Source: UBA6136 sp041158345 (GTDB lineage Bacteria > Pseudomonadota > Gammaproteobacteria > Methylococcales > Methylococcaceae). Taken from it: a DNA stretch of 21,072 nucleotides. Positions 7,181 to 14,075 of the stretch are shown here, one piece after another. The notes beneath the pieces were generated by a model, which had not been told where the DNA came from, ran no database searches, and saw only the letters and a list, made by a program, of their open reading frames with translations. A program made the translations under genes and the position numbers. The stretch's first letter is position 1. Each line of letters begins with the position of its first letter. The DNA lies in the NCBI GenBank assembly GCA_041158345.1, contig JBEBBO010000117.1, positions 1 to 21,072 of the forward strand, given 5' to 3'.

Positions 7181-7942
7181 TCAAAGACCCGGTGCTGATT
7201 CAAGCCAGCCATAGCCTTTGGCTTCAAGCTCATGCGCCAGTTCCGGTCCGCCAGAGCGAACGATTTGCCCCTGGGCCAGGACGTGCACGAAATCGGGTTT
7301 GATGTAGTCCAGAAGTCGTTGGTAATGGGTCACCATCACAAATGATCGGTCCGGGGATCTCAATGCGTTGACGCCATCGGCCACCACCTTCAAGGCATCA
7401 ATGTCGAGACCGGAATCTGTCTCGTCAAGGATGCAAAGCTTGGGCTCAAGTATGGCCATTTGAAGGATTTCGTTGCGTTTCTTTTCGCCACCGGAAAACC
7501 CCTCGTTGACTCCGCGATAGAGGAATTGTTCATCGAGGTTCAGTGAGCGGATACGCGCTTTGACGAGCTGGAGGAAATCCATGGCATCGACTTCAGACTC
7601 TCCGCGGTGGCGACGAATGGCATTCAGTGCGGCCTTTAGGAGATAGATATTGCTCACGCCCGGAATTTCGACGGGGTACTGAAAGGCCAGGAAAACGCCT
7701 TCCCTGGCCCTTTCTTCCGGCTTGAGCGAGAGGAGGTCCTTACCGTCAAACACGACGCTGCCACCGGTCACTTCATACCCTGGGCGACCGGCCAGAACAT
7801 GGGAGAGGGTGCTTTTTCCCGACCCGTTCGGCCCCATAATGGCGTGGACTTCACCGGCTTTAATTTCGAGATTCAGCCCTTTCAGAATGGACTTTTCTTC
7901 AACGCGGGCTTCAAGATGTCGAATGCTTAACATGGCTTTCAT
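7181..7942 (-). CDS. sufC: FeS assembly ATPase SufC
   Basis: SufC is an ABC-type ATPase that drives conformational change in SufBC2D; it is soluble and not a transporter. All ATP-binding motifs are present: Walker A GPNGSGKS (37-44), Q-loop FLAFQYP, signature FSGGEKKR (the usual SufC variant) and Walker B LCILDETDSGLD, with the switch histidine in VTHYQR. Two nearby ATGs are possible, at 7942 (MKAMLSIRH) and 7933 (MLSIRH). Most family members begin like the second, and neither has a strong ribosome site, so the start could be 3 codons later. It lies between sufB (24-base gap) and sufD (9-base gap). Confidence 0.96.
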   Translation of the reverse strand: MKAMLSIRHLEARVEEKSILKGLNLEIKAGEVHAIMGPNGSGKSTLSHVLAGRPGYEVTGGSVVFDGKDLLSLKPEERAREGVFLAFQYPVEIPGVSNIYLLKAALNAIRRHRGESEVDAMDFLQLVKARIRSLNLDEQFLYRGVNEGFSGGEKKRNEILQMAILEPKLCILDETDSGLDIDALKVVADGVNALRSPDRSFVMVTHYQRLLDYIKPDFVHVLAQGQIVRSGGPELAHELEAKGYGWLESAPGL

Positions 7943-7966
7943 TAACGTGTTGGGGAGGGGCGCGGA

Positions 7967-9412
7967 TTAACCTACGCTGCCCTCAAGGCTAATTCCGAGT
8001 AGGGCCTGGGCTTCCACGGCAAATTCCATGGGGAGTTCTTTGAAGACTTCCTTGCAGAATCCGTTGACGATCATCGAGACAGCGTCTTCGGCTGAGAGTC
8101 CCCGTTGCTGACAGAAAAAGAGTTGGTCCTCGCTGATCTTTGCGGTTGTGGCTTCATGTTCAAGCCGCGCAGTGGGCTCGCGGACCTCGATCGCGGGGAA
8201 GGTATGAGCGCCGCAACGGTCTCCGATCAGAAGGGAGTCGCACTGCGTGTAGTTGCGTGCATTTTCGGCGCGCTTAAGAATCTTGACCTGACCACGGTAA
8301 CTGTTTTGGGCGCGACCTGCAGAGATGCCTTTTGAGATGATCGTACTGCGCGTGTTGCGTCCAATATGGATCATCTTGGTCCCTGTATCCGCTTGCTGGC
8401 AGTTGTTGCTCACGGCAACGGAGTAAAACTCGCCAACCGAATCATCGCCGCGGAGAATGCAGCTGGGGTATTTCCAGGTGATGGCCGATCCCGTTTCTAC
8501 CTGGGTCCAAGAGATCTTTGAGCGATGGCCACGACAGTCGCCGCGCTTGGTGACAAAGTTGTAGATGCCGCCGCGTCCTTCAGCATCGCCGGGGTACCAG
8601 TTCTGCACCGTCGAGTATTTGATTTCGGCACCATCAAGGGCAACCAGCTCCACAACCGCGGCGTGCAATTGATTCTCGTCACGCATGGGTGCTGTGCAGC
8701 CTTCAAGGTAGCTCACATGGCTGCCCTCATCCGCGATGATGAGTGTGCGCTCGAATTGACCGGTGTTCGCCGCATTGATGCGGAAATAGGTTGAAAGCTC
8801 CATGGGGCAGCGAACCCCCTTGGGGATGTAGACAAAGGAGCCATCGGAAAAGACCGCAGAATTCAGTGCAGCAAAAAAATTGTCGCTGGTTGGAACCACG
8901 GTGCCCAGATATTTTTGAACCAGATCAGCATGATGCTGGAGGGCTTCTGACATGGAGCAGAAAATAACGCCAGCGGCCGCTAACTTGTCCTTGAATGTGG
9001 TGGCGACAGAAACGCTATCGAAGACCGCATCGACGGCAACACCGGCCAATCTCTCCTGTTCATGCAGTGGAATCCCCAGTTTCTTGTAGGTTTCGATGAG
9101 CTTGGGATCGACCTCCTCGAGACTTTTGGGGGACTCTTTCACTTTCGGTGCGGAGTAATAACTGATCGCCTGGTAATCAACCGGGGTGTAGTCCAGATAG
9201 GCCCAGTGGGGTTCTTTGAGTGTTAACCATTGGGCATAGGCTTTCAGGCGCCATTCCAGCATGAAGGCGGGTTCATTCTTGCGCTTCGATATCGCGCGAA
9301 TGACCTCTTCATTCAATCCGGGGGGAAGTGTATCGGCCTCAAGGTCGGTGACGAAACCTGGGGCGTACTCTTTCTGGATGATGGATTCGAGATGTTCGTT
9401 TGTCGCGGCCAT
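7967..9412 (-). CDS. sufB: FeS cluster scaffold protein SufB
   Basis: SufB is the main scaffold of SufBC2D on which the Fe-S cluster forms. The 481-residue protein carries the family hallmarks: YIPKGVRCPMELSTYFRIN, YLEGCTAPMRDENQLHAAVVELVA and QNWYPGD. It also has the C-terminal ARNYTQCDSLLIGDRCGAHTFP block, which contains the cysteine matching E. coli C405. The ATG at 9412 has an AGGAG ribosome site just upstream, inside the end of the regulator gene, and the two genes are separated by only 3 bases. It is therefore the first structural gene after the regulator in a regulator-sufBCDSU-Rieske operon. Confidence 0.97.
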   Translation of the reverse strand: MAATNEHLESIIQKEYAPGFVTDLEADTLPPGLNEEVIRAISKRKNEPAFMLEWRLKAYAQWLTLKEPHWAYLDYTPVDYQAISYYSAPKVKESPKSLEEVDPKLIETYKKLGIPLHEQERLAGVAVDAVFDSVSVATTFKDKLAAAGVIFCSMSEALQHHADLVQKYLGTVVPTSDNFFAALNSAVFSDGSFVYIPKGVRCPMELSTYFRINAANTGQFERTLIIADEGSHVSYLEGCTAPMRDENQLHAAVVELVALDGAEIKYSTVQNWYPGDAEGRGGIYNFVTKRGDCRGHRSKISWTQVETGSAITWKYPSCILRGDDSVGEFYSVAVSNNCQQADTGTKMIHIGRNTRSTIISKGISAGRAQNSYRGQVKILKRAENARNYTQCDSLLIGDRCGAHTFPAIEVREPTARLEHEATTAKISEDQLFFCQQRGLSAEDAVSMIVNGFCKEVFKELPMEFAVEAQALLGISLEGSVG

Positions 9413-9415
9413 GGG

Positions 9416-9889
9416 TTACTCCTGGATGCGGCGGCTGTGCAGGGATAATTTTGCCAGTGGCAGTCGAAACTCCTCTGGGGCACGGGTCATGGGTTGGGCC
9501 ATGTCAGCAAGTGTGACGGCTTCGAGCGCCGTCTGGATCGCCCGGTTTAAAACGGACCAGTTGCCCCGGACATGGCAGGAGCGTTGCTGGTCGCAGTGGT
9601 TGTGATCGAGCCCGCATTCTGTGAGGGCGATGGGCCCTTCGAGCGCGGCAATGATGCTGGCGATAGGGGTCATCTCAGGCGCCTTGGCCAGATGGTAGCC
9701 GCCATGTGCGCCGCGTGTAGAGGCCAAGACACCCGAGCGGACAAGCGCTTTGAGTATTTTGCTGACTGTTGTTCCAGCGATACCGGCTTCTTCAGCCAGT
9801 TCGTTGGCGGCAAAGGTTTTGCCGGGCTGCTTGGCCATGTAGCCCAAGACAATGATGGCGTAGTCGCTGAGTTTGCTAATACGAAGCAT
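9416..9889 (-). CDS. Rrf2/IscR-family regulator of the suf operon
   Basis: This 157-residue winged-helix transcription factor resembles the SUF-system regulators of the Rrf2 family (TIGR02944 type). The N-terminal MLRISKLSDYAIIVLGYMA begins like IscR, the recognition helix region is TTVSKILKALVRSG, and HGGYHL forms the wing. Three cysteines, C92, C99 and C105 (CGLDHNHC..RSCH), nearly match the IscR cluster ligands C92/C98/C104, so it probably binds a [2Fe-2S] cluster and senses cluster supply. An ATG at 9916 is also in frame (MVPNIRDST...), but the best -10 box (9915-9920) overlaps it, so transcripts should start downstream. The ATG at 9889 has an AGGGA ribosome site with 7-base spacing and fits the family start. 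sufB follows after 3 bases. Confidence 0.93.
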   Translation of the reverse strand: MLRISKLSDYAIIVLGYMAKQPGKTFAANELAEEAGIAGTTVSKILKALVRSGVLASTRGAHGGYHLAKAPEMTPIASIIAALEGPIALTECGLDHNHCDQQRSCHVRGNWSVLNRAIQTALEAVTLADMAQPMTRAPEEFRLPLAKLSLHSRRIQE

Positions 9890-9914
9890 AGTCGAATCCC
9901 TGATATTGGGGACC

Positions 9915-9943
9915 ATTTTAGTCCTCTTTAAAACCCGAGTAAA
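9915..9943 (-). promoter_or_regulatory. Promoter of the rrf2-suf operon
   Basis: On the minus strand, TTTACT (9943-9938) and TAAAAT (9920-9915) are separated by exactly 17 bases, a good sigma70-type promoter. The predicted RNA start is near 9908, leaving a leader of about 19 bases before the ATG at 9889. The -35 box lies inside the palindrome at 9930-9956. Confidence 0.7.
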
Positions 9944-9956
9944 GTACTAGGGATAT
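9930..9956. promoter_or_regulatory. IscR-like (Rrf2) operator over the suf -35 box
   Basis: The plus strand reads CCCGAGTA (9934-9941), 3 bases, then TACTAGGG (9945-9952). Seven of eight base pairs of this dyad are symmetric around 9943, with A/T-rich flanks. The layout and length match the IscR type 1 site (ACCCGACTA..TAGTCGGGT, quoted from memory), but the core GACT/AGTC is GAGT/ACT(A). Covering the -35 box, it should allow repression, most simply by the adjacent regulator. Binding is inferred. Confidence 0.65.
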
Positions 9957-9984
9957 GGTTTGGATGCTTCGGTTCCAGCAAAGC

Positions 9985-9990
9985 TATACT
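9985..9990 (+). promoter_or_regulatory. Possible -10 box for the L,D-transpeptidase gene
   Basis: TATACT lies 34 bases before the ATG at 10025 on the plus strand. The nearest TTG-like -35 (TTGGAT, 9960-9965) has a long 19-base spacer, so this is only a weak candidate. The divergent suf promoter is about 25 bases further upstream. Confidence 0.3.
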
Positions 9991-10024
9991 CATGCCTTGA
10001 TTTCTTTCTTATTTCTGGCGTGCC

Positions 10025-11683
10025 ATGACGAGAATTTGCTTTTTGCTGATCGTGTCTTTTCTGTGCCCGGTCTCCTTGGCGATGGCGGAATCAGGCGTGG
10101 GTGCCGAGATTGAGGCCTTGATTCAGTCCGGTCAGCTGAGCGCGCTCCATTGGAGTCGCTTTTCGGATGTTTCAAAGGGCTTGGCCCGGCTCTATGGCGA
10201 GACCCCTTTGAAGGCCCTTTGGAGTAAGGATCAGCAGCCCACGCCCCAGGCGCTCACCATGGTCGCGGCATTCAAGGAAGCGGATGCCGCTGGATTGATT
10301 CCCGAAGATTACGATGCGGCCTTGTTGCAGCGCTGGAGTCAGGAAGCGAAGGCGGGATTTAAGGACGTCTCTGCCGAGGCGGCTTACGATGTCGCCCTCA
10401 GCGTTGCCGCCCTTCGCTTCGCTTCGAATCTTCATGTCGGTCGGATTAATCCGCGGAGCGTTGGGTTCGATCTTGATGTGGTGTCGCGCCGGCAGGAGGT
10501 TCCGGCGCGGGTTCTGGAAATGACCCGGAGTCCCTCGCCCAGAGCGTTGTTGGCGGACTTGGAGCCGCGATTTCCGATCTATCAACCGCTGAAGGCGGCC
10601 TTGGTTCGGTACCGTAAGTTGGCTGTTGAGCTTCCAAAGCCCAAGTTTAGTTTTCCAGTCAAATTCACGCCGGGAATGAGTCACCCGGACGTTCCCGCCC
10701 TTCGGGAATTACTGGTTGCGCTTGGGGATTTGCCCGGGGATGTGCCTGGGCAGGACGCTGCGGCAGGGCTCTACGATCCGGTCCTTGAGCAGGCGGTAAA
10801 GGCATTTCAGGTGCGGCATGGGTTAACGCCGGATGGTGTTATTGGTAAGGGCACGTTGGCTCGGCTCTCAACCCCGGCCGCAGACCGACTCAAGCAGATC
10901 GAGCTCGGGCTGGAGCGATTGCGCTGGTTGCCCGAGGGCGTGCGGGGGCACTATCTCATCGTCAATATTCCTGCGTTCCAGCTCTATGGTGCGCGTGCCG
11001 GAGAGGGGATCGGGCATCACGAGTTACAGATGAACGTCGTGGTGGGGCAGGCGATTGATGGGCGCCAAACCCCGGTCTTTCACTCGGATATGACCATGGT
11101 GACTTTCCGGCCCTTCTGGAATGTTCCCGAGGCGATTGCAGCCAAGGAGGTGGTCCCGGCGATTCGTCGGCATCCCGGTTATCTTCAGAAAAATGATCTG
11201 GAGATCGTTTCAGGATTTGCGCCGTCTTCGCAACCGCTGGCCGTAGACGACGCGACGCTTGATCGGGTGGCATCAGGTGGGTTGAAGATCCGGCAACGAC
11301 CCGGGCCAGAAAACGCCTTGGGTCTTTTTAAGTTTTCCTTTCCGAATACCAATAACGTCTACCTTCACAGTACGCCAAGCAAAAGCTTATTTAGCCGCGA
11401 TCGAAGGGACTTCAGTCACGGCTGTATTCGGGTGCAGGATCCTCAGCGATTGGCGGAGTGGGTGCTTGAGGAAAATGGCGATTGGCCAGCGGAGCGGATT
11501 GCTGAATTTGCCAACGGCGATGTCACCAAGACGATTACGCTCAAAAAGCCCATTCCCGTCTACATCCTCTACTCGACCGTGATGGTCGATCAGGAGGGTA
11601 GGATCAGCTTCTTTGATGACATTTATGGTCACGACAGAACCTTGCAGGTCCTTTTGTCGCGTGGGTTTCCCTACCCGAGTTGA
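10025..11683 (+). CDS. L,D-transpeptidase, YcbB/LdtD type
   Basis: This exported 552-residue enzyme probably forms 3-3 cross-links in peptidoglycan in the periplasm. It has a Sec signal peptide (residues 1-21, cleavage after AMA) and an N-terminal scaffold-like domain. A peptidoglycan-binding domain follows (about 218-285, LYDPVLEQAVKAFQVRHGLTPDGVIGKGTLARL), then a YkuD catalytic domain. The catalytic motif HSTPSKSLF...SHGCIRV places the nucleophile at C467 with H465 beside it. Domain order, length and the long capping insert in the catalytic domain match E. coli YcbB (LdtD). The ATG at 10025 has no strong ribosome site. It faces the mepK-like gene, the neighbour of ldtD in E. coli as well, but in convergent orientation here. 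Confidence 0.93.
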   Translation: MTRICFLLIVSFLCPVSLAMAESGVGAEIEALIQSGQLSALHWSRFSDVSKGLARLYGETPLKALWSKDQQPTPQALTMVAAFKEADAAGLIPEDYDAALLQRWSQEAKAGFKDVSAEAAYDVALSVAALRFASNLHVGRINPRSVGFDLDVVSRRQEVPARVLEMTRSPSPRALLADLEPRFPIYQPLKAALVRYRKLAVELPKPKFSFPVKFTPGMSHPDVPALRELLVALGDLPGDVPGQDAAAGLYDPVLEQAVKAFQVRHGLTPDGVIGKGTLARLSTPAADRLKQIELGLERLRWLPEGVRGHYLIVNIPAFQLYGARAGEGIGHHELQMNVVVGQAIDGRQTPVFHSDMTMVTFRPFWNVPEAIAAKEVVPAIRRHPGYLQKNDLEIVSGFAPSSQPLAVDDATLDRVASGGLKIRQRPGPENALGLFKFSFPNTNNVYLHSTPSKSLFSRDRRDFSHGCIRVQDPQRLAEWVLEENGDWPAERIAEFANGDVTKTITLKKPIPVYILYSTVMVDQEGRISFFDDIYGHDRTLQVLLSRGFPYPS

Positions 11684-11707
11684 CGAGGCGAAGGTTTCAG
11701 GGGTAGG

Positions 11708-11917
11708 TCAGTCTTCAATGACATCAAAGACGAGAACAACGGACTTTCCGGTTTGGGTGTTCGTCGCGCGAAAGCTGGCTGCGCCCCCCTCAACGCTCTC
11801 GCATTCAATTTCCACCGGAGGATTGTCGTAGTCGCGAGGACGAATCTCGAGTTGGTCCATCAGGCTTTGATTTTCTTCAGCCGACAACTCCATGTTGCCG
11901 TCATCGTCGATGCGCAT
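11708..11917 (-). CDS. Small acidic protein of unknown function
   Basis: This 69-residue protein has no family I recognise. It is rich in Asp and Glu (MRIDDDGNMELSAEENQ at the start, VFDVIED at the end) and has no signal peptide or membrane segment. The C-terminal half (VEIECESVEGGAASFRATNTQTGKSVVLVFDVIED) alternates hydrophobic and polar residues, suggesting a small beta-sheet. The ATG at 11917 has a GGAA ribosome-like site 8 bases upstream and follows the mepK-like gene by 33 bases, so it is probably co-transcribed with it. It ends 24 bases from the stop of the convergent transpeptidase gene. Coding status rests on the operon-like position, start signal and sensible composition. Confidence 0.6.
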   Translation of the reverse strand: MRIDDDGNMELSAEENQSLMDQLEIRPRDYDNPPVEIECESVEGGAASFRATNTQTGKSVVLVFDVIED

Positions 11918-11950
11918 ATTAGGGTTCCGAATTGGCTCGTGGGTTTTGGT

Positions 11951-12544
11951 TTACCAGGTCCGGATCATGCCGGTGTCAAGGTGAACGAAGTTGGATCGGG
12001 GGTAGTAGCCGACGCCGCCCATGGCCATCGCAAGTCCTGCGGCACGAATTTGGCGAATGCTGACATCCTCCATCCGGATATCTACCGCTTTCCCCTCGAT
12101 GTGCATGCTGTGTTCGGCGACGCCCCGGTGGTAGCTTCGAAGCCAGCTATTGGTCTCGGGTGAGCGATAGCCTGACAGAATCTTGAAGGTGCCGGTTGAG
12201 CCTGTAATTGCAGACAAGGCAAAGAAGATGTCGATCAGCGCTGGGTCCATCTCCCTGACTTCGTCCGCATGGTGATCCCGCATCAGGCTGCTAAAGCGCA
12301 GTCGGGTCTCCCGGTCGTATTCATGTTCCGGGCAGCAACGAAGAGTCAGCTCTTCATCCGTATTCACGTTGTGGAAACGGAGCGTTCTCTCGGTAGAGAG
12401 GATGTTCGCAACAGATGCCTTGGCGGGGAGAAGCAGTGCGCCAGCGGCGGCGGCAGTGGACCTGACCAGAAAGCTTCGGCGGGTCAGCGTTGGTGAGTGG
12501 CGGGGGGTATTGAGGCAAGACGGATTCTTGGCGTGATAACTCAT
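11951..12544 (-). CDS. MepK-like murein endopeptidase (DUF882/peptidase M15), Tat-exported
   Basis: This protein of about 197 residues belongs to the YcbK/MepK family of zinc peptidases, which in E. coli cleave 3-3 (and some 4-3) peptidoglycan cross-links. A twin-arginine signal (LTRRSFLV, then an Ala-rich hydrophobic run ALLLPAKASVA) indicates folded export to the periplasm. The metal ligands are clear: H in EHSMHIEG, D in AVDIR 7 residues later, and H in NFVHLD 33 residues after that, the same spacing as MepK H133/D140/H173. The frame also opens at TTG 12550, two codons earlier; the ATG at 12544 is preferred, though neither has a strong ribosome site. It pairs functionally with the L,D-transpeptidase next door. 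Confidence 0.9.
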   Translation of the reverse strand: MSYHAKNPSCLNTPRHSPTLTRRSFLVRSTAAAAGALLLPAKASVANILSTERTLRFHNVNTDEELTLRCCPEHEYDRETRLRFSSLMRDHHADEVREMDPALIDIFFALSAITGSTGTFKILSGYRSPETNSWLRSYHRGVAEHSMHIEGKAVDIRMEDVSIRQIRAAGLAMAMGGVGYYPRSNFVHLDTGMIRTW

Positions 12545-12684
12545 AGGCAATACTAAAGTCGGCCGAAGCCGGCAGGTTTACGCATGAGCATCGAGGAATT
12601 CTCCGCTTTCAAGGCCTCCAGGCCAACGGGGAATTTCTAGATGCAAGGGCGGGGTCCTCTCGGGTCCCCATGAACGATGGTTCT

Positions 12685-12713
12685 ACTGTAACGACCCTCG
12701 CCTTGGGGTTCAA
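12685..12713 (-). promoter_or_regulatory. Possible promoter for the mepK-like gene
   Basis: On the minus strand, TTGAAC (12713-12708) and TACAGT (12690-12685) are 17 bases apart, each matching 4 of 6 consensus bases. Transcripts would carry a leader of about 130 bases before the ATG at 12544. The matches are only moderate. Confidence 0.35.
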
Positions 12714-12767
12714 GTCGAAAAGGGCATGTTTTTATAAGCATTAGTTATGCCAATAAAAACGGCTTTA

Positions 12768-12799
12768 CCCCGGAGCGGTCAGTTACGTTCCGGGTTTTC
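12768..12799. terminator. Possible terminator downstream of mtnC
   Basis: CCCGGA (12769-12774) pairs with TCCGGG (12789-12794). On the plus strand TTTTCTT follows directly. On the minus strand, the direction of mtnC, a TTTTT run follows about 9 bases after the stem. The short stem and offset T-run make it a weak call for mtnC. Confidence 0.35.
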
Positions 12800-12834
12800 T
12801 TAATGACGACAATGCGTTTCCCAAGATTAAACAA

Positions 12835-13518
12835 TCAGAGCGAAGAAAGCACGACTTCGCCGAAGCCAGTTGCTTTTGGGTGCCGATCAGAGGCGGGCAT
12901 GGACGGATCTCTGATTAATTGGCACGTCCTCAATCCGGCCGTGGCTGCGGCGTCCAGTTCGCCTTCAATGTCTGAAAGAAAGAGGATCCGCTCGGGGGAA
13001 ACGCCAATTTTTTGGGCGATCGCGGCATAGGCCGACGCTTCCTGCTTCGGGCCCGTCGTTGTATCGAAATAGCCCTTGAACCACGGCGTCAAATCACCAA
13101 ATTCGGTGTGGCTGAAAAGAAGTTTTTGCGCTTTGATCGATCCGGATGAGAAAACGTAGAGCGGAATCCCGAGGTTTCGCCAATGGTTAAGGCCCTCATG
13201 GGCATCCGGATACAGGTGACCATGGAAATCCCCCTGCGCGTAACCGGACTCCCAGATCAATCCCTGTATTGCTTTCAGCGGCGTGGCTTTGCGGTCTTCA
13301 TCGATCCATTGGCAGAGGAGTTGGATGCAATCATCCAGGTTCTGTGCATTTCCCGTTAGGGCGTCGATATCAGAAAGGGCCTTTTGAACCTCGGGAGCAT
13401 GCTGATGCTGTCTCACAAATCCCGCAATGCGTTCACGGGCATAGGGAAAGAGAACATCCTTAACAAAGGAGATGGAGGAGGTTGTGCCCTCAATGTCGGT
13501 CACGATGGCTTCAATCAT
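12835..13518 (-). CDS. mtnC: Enolase-phosphatase E1 (methionine salvage)
   Basis: This cytoplasmic HAD-family enzyme of 227 residues enolises and dephosphorylates 2,3-diketo-5-methylthiopentyl-1-phosphate to the acireductone used by MtnD. HAD motifs are in order: nucleophile D8 with E10 (VTDIEGTTSS), SSG at 124-126 (VFSSGS), K158 (GPKQEASAY) and D183 (LSDIEGELDAA). Length and the DIEGTT signature are specific for MtnC. The ATG overlaps the mtnD stop by 4 bases (13515-13518). It is the last gene of mtnB-mtnD-mtnC. Confidence 0.96.
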   Translation of the reverse strand: MIEAIVTDIEGTTSSISFVKDVLFPYARERIAGFVRQHQHAPEVQKALSDIDALTGNAQNLDDCIQLLCQWIDEDRKATPLKAIQGLIWESGYAQGDFHGHLYPDAHEGLNHWRNLGIPLYVFSSGSIKAQKLLFSHTEFGDLTPWFKGYFDTTTGPKQEASAYAAIAQKIGVSPERILFLSDIEGELDAAATAGLRTCQLIRDPSMPASDRHPKATGFGEVVLSSL

Positions 13519-14075
13519 GAAGTCGTCTCAACAAACTGGTCAAGGGTTGGAAAGCCCGCCGCGATGGGATCCCCAGTGAATTGGGCCACCCAACCTTCAG
13601 GATTGGTGAACAGGCGAATGCAGGTGAAGGAAGGGGTCTCGCCCATGTCGAACCAGTGCTTAACGCCGTCCGGCACGCTGATCAAATCGCCGCGCTCGCA
13701 AAGAACGGCATAGACCTTATCGTTGGGATGCAGAAAAAAAAGGCCTTTGCCTTCAACGAAAAAGCGCACTTCGAATTCAGAGTGCGTGTGCTCATTTAAA
13801 AACTTCTGACGCAGGGTGGACCGGTCTGGGTGATCCGGTTTTAAACGAATCACGTCGGATGACTGGAAGCCGTGCTCAAGAACGAGTCGGTCAACCGATG
13901 GTTTATAGGCATTAAGAATGCTCTCCTGATCGGCATCCGACGGCAGGGTAGCCTCGGCTTCCCAGCGTTCGAACTGGACCCCAATTTCTCGGAGGCGTTG
14001 GCTGATTGTGTCCAGATCACGAAAAATCTGAAATTGCTCCGGTTGATTTTCCGGGTGAATGGTCAATACGCTCAC
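13515..14075 (-). CDS. mtnD: Acireductone dioxygenase (methionine salvage)
   Basis: This cupin metalloenzyme of 186 residues oxidises the acireductone to 2-keto-4-methylthiobutyrate and formate (Fe form), the step before methionine. With Ni the same family makes an off-pathway product with CO. The four metal ligands sit exactly where the Klebsiella enzyme has them: H96, H98, E102 (HTHSEFE) and H140 (KHWFD). The start is a GTG at 14075 overlapping the mtnB stop by 4 bases (GTGA), with GGAG about 10 bases upstream, so translation is probably coupled to mtnB. Confidence 0.96.
   Translation of the reverse strand: MSVLTIHPENQPEQFQIFRDLDTISQRLREIGVQFERWEAEATLPSDADQESILNAYKPSVDRLVLEHGFQSSDVIRLKPDHPDRSTLRQKFLNEHTHSEFEVRFFVEGKGLFFLHPNDKVYAVLCERGDLISVPDGVKHWFDMGETPSFTCIRLFTNPEGWVAQFTGDPIAAGFPTLDQFVETTS

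Larger units (their letters stand above)
12551..12834. other. 284-base gap between mepK-like gene and mtnC
   Basis: I see no gene here. It holds a possible minus-strand promoter for the mepK-like gene (12685-12713) and a possible terminator hairpin beyond mtnC (12768-12799). Short GC-rich repeats (GGACCC twice on the minus strand, 12652-12670) and a small GGC-CGAA-GCC hairpin near 12561-12570 are also present. No recognised riboswitch or RNA gene was seen. Confidence 0.6.

Noticed and set aside
9890..9916. Longer start (MVPNIRDST) for the suf regulator
   Set aside because: The ATG at 9916 overlaps the best -10 box, so it would lie upstream of the RNA start. The ATG at 9889 has a ribosome site and matches the IscR-like N-terminus.
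12545..12550. TTG start two codons upstream for the mepK-like gene
   Set aside because: A normal ATG lies at 12544 and the twin-arginine signal is unaffected. The rarer codon gains nothing, though it cannot be fully excluded.
12652..12670. GGACCC repeat considered as a CRISPR-like or attachment-site repeat
   Set aside because: There are only two 6-base copies with no regular spacing, no cas genes and no integrase in the window.
13269..13713. Plus-strand open frames within mtnC and mtnD
   Set aside because: They are antisense to two genes whose catalytic residues are fully conserved, and their products match no known family.
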